Assembly (NCBI RefSeq): GCF_002831565.1 | Contig: NZ_CP025096.1 | Span: 1,488,001 to 1,552,000 of the forward strand | DNA length: 64,000 nucleotides | Direction: 5' to 3' | From: Spirosoma pollinicola | Lineage (GTDB): Bacteria; Bacteroidota; Bacteroidia; Cytophagales; Spirosomataceae | Shown here: piece after piece, positions 59,276-64,000 of the stretch | Numbering within the stretch: the first letter of the stretch is position 1 | Layout of the letters: the number at the start of each line of letters is the position of its first letter | Position numbers and translations under genes: made by a program | Notes under the pieces: generated by a model | Seen by the model: only the letters and a program-made list of their open reading frames with translations | Told to the model about the DNA's origin: nothing | The model's database searches: none

Positions 59276-62095
59276 ATGAATGCCATCCGTACTTGTCTAG
59301 CCATTACTAACCGTCTCGTTTCTGATCTGGCTAGTTGGGGTAGGAGAGAACGGAGTTTTATCCTGCTCTGGATAGGCTGTTTGGCGTTGGTAGGGTGCCA
59401 GTCAACGACTGAAACAAGAACGTATCGGATTGGGTTTTCGCAGTGTACCGGGGGCGATGAATGGCGAAAAACACTACTCAATGATATGAAACGCGAACTG
59501 ACGTTTCACCCTAATTACACACTTCTCTACGAGGATGCAGGTAACAGTACGACGAAGCAAATCAGTCAGATTCAATCGTTAGTTGATCGTGATATTGATC
59601 TGCTCATCATTTCGCCTAACGAAGCCGCTCCCTTTACCAAAGTTGTTGAAGCCGTTTTTCGACAAGGAATTCCCGTGATTTTGCTCGACCGAAAGATTGA
59701 AACAGAATCTTATAATGCCTACATCGGGGGCGACAACGTTGAAATTGGGCGTCTGGCAGGCGTATTCATTGGGAACTATCTAAAAGGAAAAGGGCGCGTG
59801 GTTGAGGTATGGGGATTGCCCAGTTCATCACCTGCGCAGGAGCGGCATCGGGGTTTTCGGGAAGAGCTTAAAAAATATCCCAATATACAGGTAGTCAAAG
59901 AGTTAAATGGGCAGTGGGAACGCGATACAGTACGGCGTGTGGTGGCTTCTGATCTTAATACGCTTAAAAATGCTGACCTTTTGTTTGCGCATAACGATGT
60001 GATGGCACTGGGTGCCTATGGCGTTTTTAAGCAAAATGGCATTCAGGATCAACTGGATTTTGTGGGAATCGATGCCTTGCCCGGCCCGAGCGCGGGTATG
60101 CAGGCAATTACGGATGGTACTCTAAAAGCCAGTTTTTTGTATCCAACCGGAGGAGAAGAAGCCGTTGAAACGGCAACCCGAATTCTTGAAGGCAAATCTG
60201 TCAAACGGGAGCAAATTCTGAGTTCGATTCAAGTGGATGGTTCGAACGTTCGTGCCCTTAAAGCGCAAAGCGATAAACTCATCAAACAGCAACTCGACAT
60301 TGAAAAACAAAGCCAGCGGATCGAAAAACTTACAGAAACATACACATCGCAGAAAAACACCTTATACCTCACCCTGACCAGTCTACTGGTAGCTATGTTC
60401 CTGGGTAGTTGGGCGTTATATCTTTATCGGTCGAAACAGACTGCTTACCAAACCCTCGAAAATCAGAACGACGAAATTCGGGAACAAAAAGATAAAATTG
60501 AGGCTGTATCCCAACAGGCACGCGTGGCAACGGAAGAGAAGCTGCGCTTCTATTCTTATATATCGCATGAGTTCAACACACCCCTGAGCTTAATATTAAC
60601 TCCAGCAGAGGATTTGTTGAGTAAGAAATCAGTGAGCACAAACGAGTTGAAAAGTAACCTCTCGCTGATCCAGAAAAATGCCTATCGCCTGTTGCGGCTG
60701 ATTGACCAAATGCTGGATTTACGCAAGACAGACGCCGGTAAACAACGGCTTCGCGCAACGGAGCAGGATCTGGTTGTCTTTATTCAGGATATTATTCAGG
60801 ACTTTAAACGCAAAGCCGAAAAGCAGCGGATCGACTTACAATTTATTCACTCAGTGCCTGCTTTGCCTGTGTGGTTCGACAGGGAGAAACTAGACAAGGT
60901 TATCGTGAATCTGATTGCAAATGCGTTTAAATACACGCCCAAAGGCGGCCTTATTCATGTAGTGCTCGAAGGTGTAGGAAACCAGGTGCGTATTCAGGTT
61001 CAGGATAATGGTGAAGGAATGACCCCCGAGGAAAAGGATCACGCTTTCGACTTATTCTATAGCGGAACAAAGCCATTTAACCTGTCGAAAGGGCTTGGGT
61101 TGGCGTTATCGATGGAGTTTATACAATTACATCAGGGCGAAATCGAGGTACAGTCAGAAAAAGACAAAGGAACCACCTTCACCATTCTATTGCCGATGGG
61201 GAATACTCATTTGACCGCCGAAGAGATGGGTGAACAAATGGCCCGAAAGGCCGACATGCAACCCACACTGTCGGCACAGCAACTAGTAGCTGACCTGGAC
61301 GAAGATGAGGTGACTGCGGTTGAGTGGCCACTAAAACGGGCCGGTACATTGCTGGTGGTTGAAGATAACGACGATATACGAACGTTTCTGACTACCCGGC
61401 TGGGCAATGAATATGAGATTATAGCCGAAAGTACAGGTGAAACTGGATGGGAGCGGGCTTTAGAGCTTATCCCTGATCTGATTATCAGCGATGTTATGCT
61501 TCCGGGTATGGATGGTCTACAGTTGACCCAGCGTGTAAAGGCCGACCTGCGAACATCACACATTCCGGTAATTTTACTAACTGCAAAAGGGCAGATCGAG
61601 CAGCGAATAGAAGGCACACGGGCGGGAGCCGATGCCTATATAACCAAGCCATTCAATACGACTTACCTGCTCGAAGTTTTACGAACTACACTTGCCAACC
61701 GCGAAAAATGGCAACGACGCTACGCATCCGATTTTCTCTCGCAGTCAGGAACCGAAAATCGGCAGGACAAGAAATTTTTGAATGAATTGACCGGCCTGAT
61801 TGAGCAAGGGTTGATAAGTCCAAACTTTGGCGTTGAGAAATTAAGCCGCGATATGGGTCTGTCGCGGGTGCAGCTTTACCGGAAAGTACAGGCATTGCTC
61901 GACATGAACGTCATTGATTACATTGCCGAGATCCGTCTGAAGAAAGCCCGTCGGCTACTGGCCGAAAGCACCAAAACAATGGCCGAAATTGCCTACGAAA
62001 CGGGCTTTAGTTCACCAGCTTACTTTACAACATTCTTCAAACAGCATACTCAGAAAACACCCTCAGAGTATCGGAAATCTCCGGCTGGAGTTTAG
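59276..62095 (+). CDS. Hybrid two-component system protein (sensor kinase + receiver + AraC)
   Basis: One-protein signalling chain. A signal/anchor with VGC at the N-terminus leads to a periplasmic LacI-type sugar-binding domain at about residues 45-325 (IGFSQCTGGDEWRKTL, IISPNEAAPFTKVV, GVFIGNYLKGKGRVVEV). A membrane helix at about 365-385 and a coiled coil follow. The kinase has His431 in SYISHEFNTPLSLI, DAGKQRLRA, ANAFKYTPKGG and DNGEGM, GLGLALSMEF. The receiver has the phosphorylated Asp739 in ISDVMLPGMDG and ends PFN. The C-terminal 100 residues are an AraC helix-turn-helix. Start at ATG 59276. No sugar-use gene is adjacent, so its target genes are unclear. Confidence 0.93.
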   Translation: MNAIRTCLAITNRLVSDLASWGRRERSFILLWIGCLALVGCQSTTETRTYRIGFSQCTGGDEWRKTLLNDMKRELTFHPNYTLLYEDAGNSTTKQISQIQSLVDRDIDLLIISPNEAAPFTKVVEAVFRQGIPVILLDRKIETESYNAYIGGDNVEIGRLAGVFIGNYLKGKGRVVEVWGLPSSSPAQERHRGFREELKKYPNIQVVKELNGQWERDTVRRVVASDLNTLKNADLLFAHNDVMALGAYGVFKQNGIQDQLDFVGIDALPGPSAGMQAITDGTLKASFLYPTGGEEAVETATRILEGKSVKREQILSSIQVDGSNVRALKAQSDKLIKQQLDIEKQSQRIEKLTETYTSQKNTLYLTLTSLLVAMFLGSWALYLYRSKQTAYQTLENQNDEIREQKDKIEAVSQQARVATEEKLRFYSYISHEFNTPLSLILTPAEDLLSKKSVSTNELKSNLSLIQKNAYRLLRLIDQMLDLRKTDAGKQRLRATEQDLVVFIQDIIQDFKRKAEKQRIDLQFIHSVPALPVWFDREKLDKVIVNLIANAFKYTPKGGLIHVVLEGVGNQVRIQVQDNGEGMTPEEKDHAFDLFYSGTKPFNLSKGLGLALSMEFIQLHQGEIEVQSEKDKGTTFTILLPMGNTHLTAEEMGEQMARKADMQPTLSAQQLVADLDEDEVTAVEWPLKRAGTLLVVEDNDDIRTFLTTRLGNEYEIIAESTGETGWERALELIPDLIISDVMLPGMDGLQLTQRVKADLRTSHIPVILLTAKGQIEQRIEGTRAGADAYITKPFNTTYLLEVLRTTLANREKWQRRYASDFLSQSGTENRQDKKFLNELTGLIEQGLISPNFGVEKLSRDMGLSRVQLYRKVQALLDMNVIDYIAEIRLKKARRLLAESTKTMAEIAYETGFSSPAYFTTFFKQHTQKTPSEYRKSPAGV

Positions 62096-62678
62096 AAGGG
62101 ACAATAGCAAAAGCCCCGTACTGCCCGTGATGGCTGATCGAGAGGGAAAGGGCCACGTTGCCAGCCGTCACTAAAGGAATGCCAAGGCTATCATTCTCAA
62201 TACAAATATGCTGTTCTGATACATTAACTGCCACCGAAACGTGCTGCCTTATTTGCTGCCGTATCAGACGTTGATGAGCCCGGGAATCTGCCGTATCAAA
62301 CGGAACAATCACCTGTGTGACGGTTGGGACTGTGTTGACAGGGAACGCTATTGTAGCAATATAATTCGTTGTAATAATCGATCTGGTTTGATACGTTTCG
62401 CCGTAAAAGACCGCCCCATCGACTGTTTCTGCCGTTGATTCATGTAGCGAGCAAGCGATTTTTGTAGGAGCAAAAAGGCGCTCTTTCGTTGTTCGAACGG
62501 CTAATTTATACGCACTCTCTTTCATGCTCCATAAGAGCCAGACCATCTGGTCGGGGTTGTTGGCTTCCTCTATGAGTTGTTGCTCATATGGGGTAAAGAT
62601 TTTGTCGATATAGCCCCGGCGACGCCAGTTGCTTTCTAGCCTGGCTTGATTTAAATCAACAATATCATTTCCAATCAT
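62037..62678 (-). CDS. 4'-phosphopantetheinyl transferase superfamily protein
   Basis: Converts apo acyl carrier protein to the holo form. MIGNDIVDLNQ at the N-terminus holds the metal-binding Asp, and WSMKESAYKL matches the WxxKEAxxK mark with the catalytic acid and Lys. Length 213. The first codon overlaps the stop of the acyl carrier protein gene by four bases, so they are translated together. The gene also overlaps the end of the hybrid sensor gene by 59 bases, tail to tail. The coupling with ACP and ketosynthase points to a pigment or polyketide cluster. Confidence 0.9.
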   Translation of the reverse strand: MIGNDIVDLNQARLESNWRRRGYIDKIFTPYEQQLIEEANNPDQMVWLLWSMKESAYKLAVRTTKERLFAPTKIACSLHESTAETVDGAVFYGETYQTRSIITTNYIATIAFPVNTVPTVTQVIVPFDTADSRAHQRLIRQQIRQHVSVAVNVSEQHICIENDSLGIPLVTAGNVALSLSISHHGQYGAFAIVPSKLQPEISDTLRVFSEYAV

Positions 62679-62935
62679 GCTTTTTCAGCTAATTTTTGGG
62701 TGATAACATCAATGGACGAGCCAACAGTGAGCATACGTTCCATGGCTTCATTGTCGATCACAATGTCAAATTCCTCTTCAACATCCAGCGCAATATCGAC
62801 CAGATTTGCCGAGTTTATTTTCAGATCGTTTATGAAATCAGTACCTTCTGTAACATGCTCGTAGGCCTGTTCGTCCTGAACATAGGGTTTAACGATTTTT
62901 TTCAGTGTCGCGATTAATTCTTCTTTCGTTTGCAT
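62675..62935 (-). CDS. Acyl carrier protein
   Basis: An 86-residue carrier of growing acyl chains. The phosphopantetheine site is Ser42 in KINSANLVDI (in place of the common DSL). The acidic helix LDVEEEFDIVIDNEAMERM follows, typical of ACPs that face their enzymes. It overlaps the transferase gene by four bases and lies eight bases after the ketosynthase stop, so all three probably share one transcript. Confidence 0.92.
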   Translation of the reverse strand: MQTKEELIATLKKIVKPYVQDEQAYEHVTEGTDFINDLKINSANLVDIALDVEEEFDIVIDNEAMERMLTVGSSIDVITQKLAEKA

Positions 62936-62943
62936 CGGTAAGG

Positions 62944-64000
62944 TCAGGAGTTAAACTTCTTTAAAATTACACACGCATTCACGTCGCCAAAACCAAAGTT
63001 GGCCTTTGCCAGTACCTGAATGGGTTGCTCAATTAGTTGCTGGGGGATTTTTTTGGGTGCTATCAGATTCGAAACTTCTGGATGCAGGTCTTCGCAATTG
63101 ATAGATGGGTAAATGAATCCTTCGTGCAATTCGAGCACGGCGGCCACACACTCGATGCTCCCGGCTGCGCTCAGGCAATGCCCAACCATTGCCTTGAGTG
63201 AATTTATATACGGAAAATCCGCTCCCCGCCGATCTAAGGCTTCGCACCAGGCGGTCACTTCAGCTGAGTCTTTTATGGTGGCCGTCAAATGGCCATCAAT
63301 CACATCTATTTCGTTGGGTTGAATGCCTGCCTGCTCAATGGCTTGCTGAATGCATCGTTTTACGCCCAATGCATTAGGGGCTGTCATGGACCCACCTCCC
63401 CGCTGACCACCCGAATTCAAGTGTCCCCCCAGCACTTCAGCATAAATTGTTGCCTTGCGGCTCAGGGCAGATTCCAGCGATTCCAGTACCAGCGCCCCCG
63501 CACCACTGCCGGGCACAAAACCGCTTGCCGAAGCACTGAGTGGTCTTGATGCGCGTTCGGGAGCGTCATTAAATTGGTAGGGCGTAACGCGCATGGCATC
63601 GAAACCACCCCAGATATAAGGGCCGTGATCGCTGCAACTGCCAGCCAGCATCCGGGTTGCCTGACCGCTCGCAATGCGTTCGTAGGCCAGTAAAAGGGCC
63701 TCTGTGCCCGTTGCGCAGGCTGATGAATTGGCGGTTAGCTGATTGCCGCAACCAATCATACCACCTAGATAGGCACTGACGCCACTGGTCATTGTCTGCA
63801 CAACGGTAGTACTGCCCAACCGCCTGACCTGCCCCTCATCGACCTTATATATAGACTCCCTGAACTTGTCGATTCCCAAAATACCGGTGCCAAACACAAT
63901 GCCGCTGTCCCAGTCGGGTTGTTCGGCGGCAACAGACAGACCAGCATTGTGCCAAGCTTCCATGCCAGCAATGACACCGTAAATGATGCCACTGCTATTG
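62944..64000 (-). CDS. Beta-ketoacyl-ACP synthase, 5'-truncated by window edge
   Basis: A condensing enzyme for chain extension; its N-terminus lies beyond 64000, as the open frame continues through the last base (reading NSSGIIYGVIAG before the first internal Met at 63963). The active-site Cys is in NSSACATGTEALLLAYE. The His of the HGTxT motif is in DGHLTATIKDSAEV, and the second His in KAMVGHCLSAAGSIE. HLTATxKD is usual for the ketosynthases of aryl-polyene and flexirubin clusters, less so for FabF. ASRPLSASASGFVPGSGAGALVLE is present. With ACP and transferase it marks the edge of a pigment gene cluster. Confidence 0.9.
   Translation of the reverse strand, partial: NSSGIIYGVIAGMEAWHNAGLSVAAEQPDWDSGIVFGTGILGIDKFRESIYKVDEGQVRRLGSTTVVQTMTSGVSAYLGGMIGCGNQLTANSSACATGTEALLLAYERIASGQATRMLAGSCSDHGPYIWGGFDAMRVTPYQFNDAPERASRPLSASASGFVPGSGAGALVLESLESALSRKATIYAEVLGGHLNSGGQRGGGSMTAPNALGVKRCIQQAIEQAGIQPNEIDVIDGHLTATIKDSAEVTAWCEALDRRGADFPYINSLKAMVGHCLSAAGSIECVAAVLELHEGFIYPSINCEDLHPEVSNLIAPKKIPQQLIEQPIQVLAKANFGFGDVNACVILKKFNS

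Overview
The window looks like chromosomal DNA from a free-living member of the Bacteroidota, most likely order Cytophagales and close to Spirosoma (a family-level inference from gene content, not a search). The signs are a porP-gldKLMN type IX secretion/gliding operon with a nearby SprE/PorW lipoprotein, a hybrid two-component protein ending in an AraC domain, a TonB-dependent receptor, an ATP synthase subunit a with its own signal peptide, intergenic TAnnTTTG promoter boxes of the Bacteroidota type, and almost no Shine-Dalgarno sequences. I saw no rRNA, tRNA, CRISPR array, prophage or intact insertion sequence.

Layout. 1-2.2 kb: an exported GH30 glycosidase and an unknown small protein. 2.5-3.9 kb: a ferredoxin reductase and its likely 2Fe-2S ferredoxin. 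4-15.4 kb: an island of mostly exported hydrolases (S9 peptidase, subclass B1 metallo-beta-lactamase, S15/CocE-type hydrolase, two M20 enzymes, an S10 carboxypeptidase, an alpha/beta hydrolase, an exported RidA), with striking inverted repeats in its gaps. 15.6-25.3 kb: a GntR regulator divergent from a TonB receptor, then a GreA-like protein, an amidohydrolase lipoprotein, an orphan TolC, a DUF421 protein and a topoisomerase IB. 25.5-29.3 kb: a membrane protein, sucD, a DUF4271 protein and hemD. 29.5-35.6 kb: porP-gldKLMN, encoding the OM-associated and motor parts of the type IX system. 35.7-42.3 kb: uvrC, a PBP1A and sprE/porW, all leftward. 42.4-46.1 kb: an F0-centred ATP synthase operon (atpZ, atpI-like, atpB, E, F, H) that stops before atpA/atpG and contains a decayed toxin-like fragment. 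46.3-54.9 kb: a class A beta-lactamase-like protein, a GNAT acetyltransferase, a DUF6786-like lipoprotein, an atypical SDR, a large exported MG2/TonB-plug protein, a Tat-exported Gfo/Idh/MocA oxidoreductase and an SMP-30 lactonase. 55-58.3 kb: mrdA-rodA, the elongation cell-wall pair. 58.5-62.1 kb: a DUF4440 protein and the hybrid sensor. 62-64 kb: PPTase, acyl carrier protein and a truncated ketosynthase, the edge of an aryl-polyene or flexirubin-type pigment cluster that continues past the window.

How the genes fit together. GldL and GldM form the proton-driven motor of the type IX system, GldK and GldN the outer-membrane ring, and SprE/PorW is an accessory lipoprotein. The exported peptidases and glycosidase could feed on polymers outside the cytoplasm. 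mrdA, rodA and PBP1A build peptidoglycan. The most unusual points are the density of different intergenic palindrome families, the metallo-beta-lactamase beside an alpha-amino-acid-ester-hydrolase-like gene, the repetitive linker in GldN, a signal peptide coded by a repeat arm, and the pigment-cluster edge whose first gene overlaps the hybrid sensor tail to tail. I did not find a clearly new multi-gene system.
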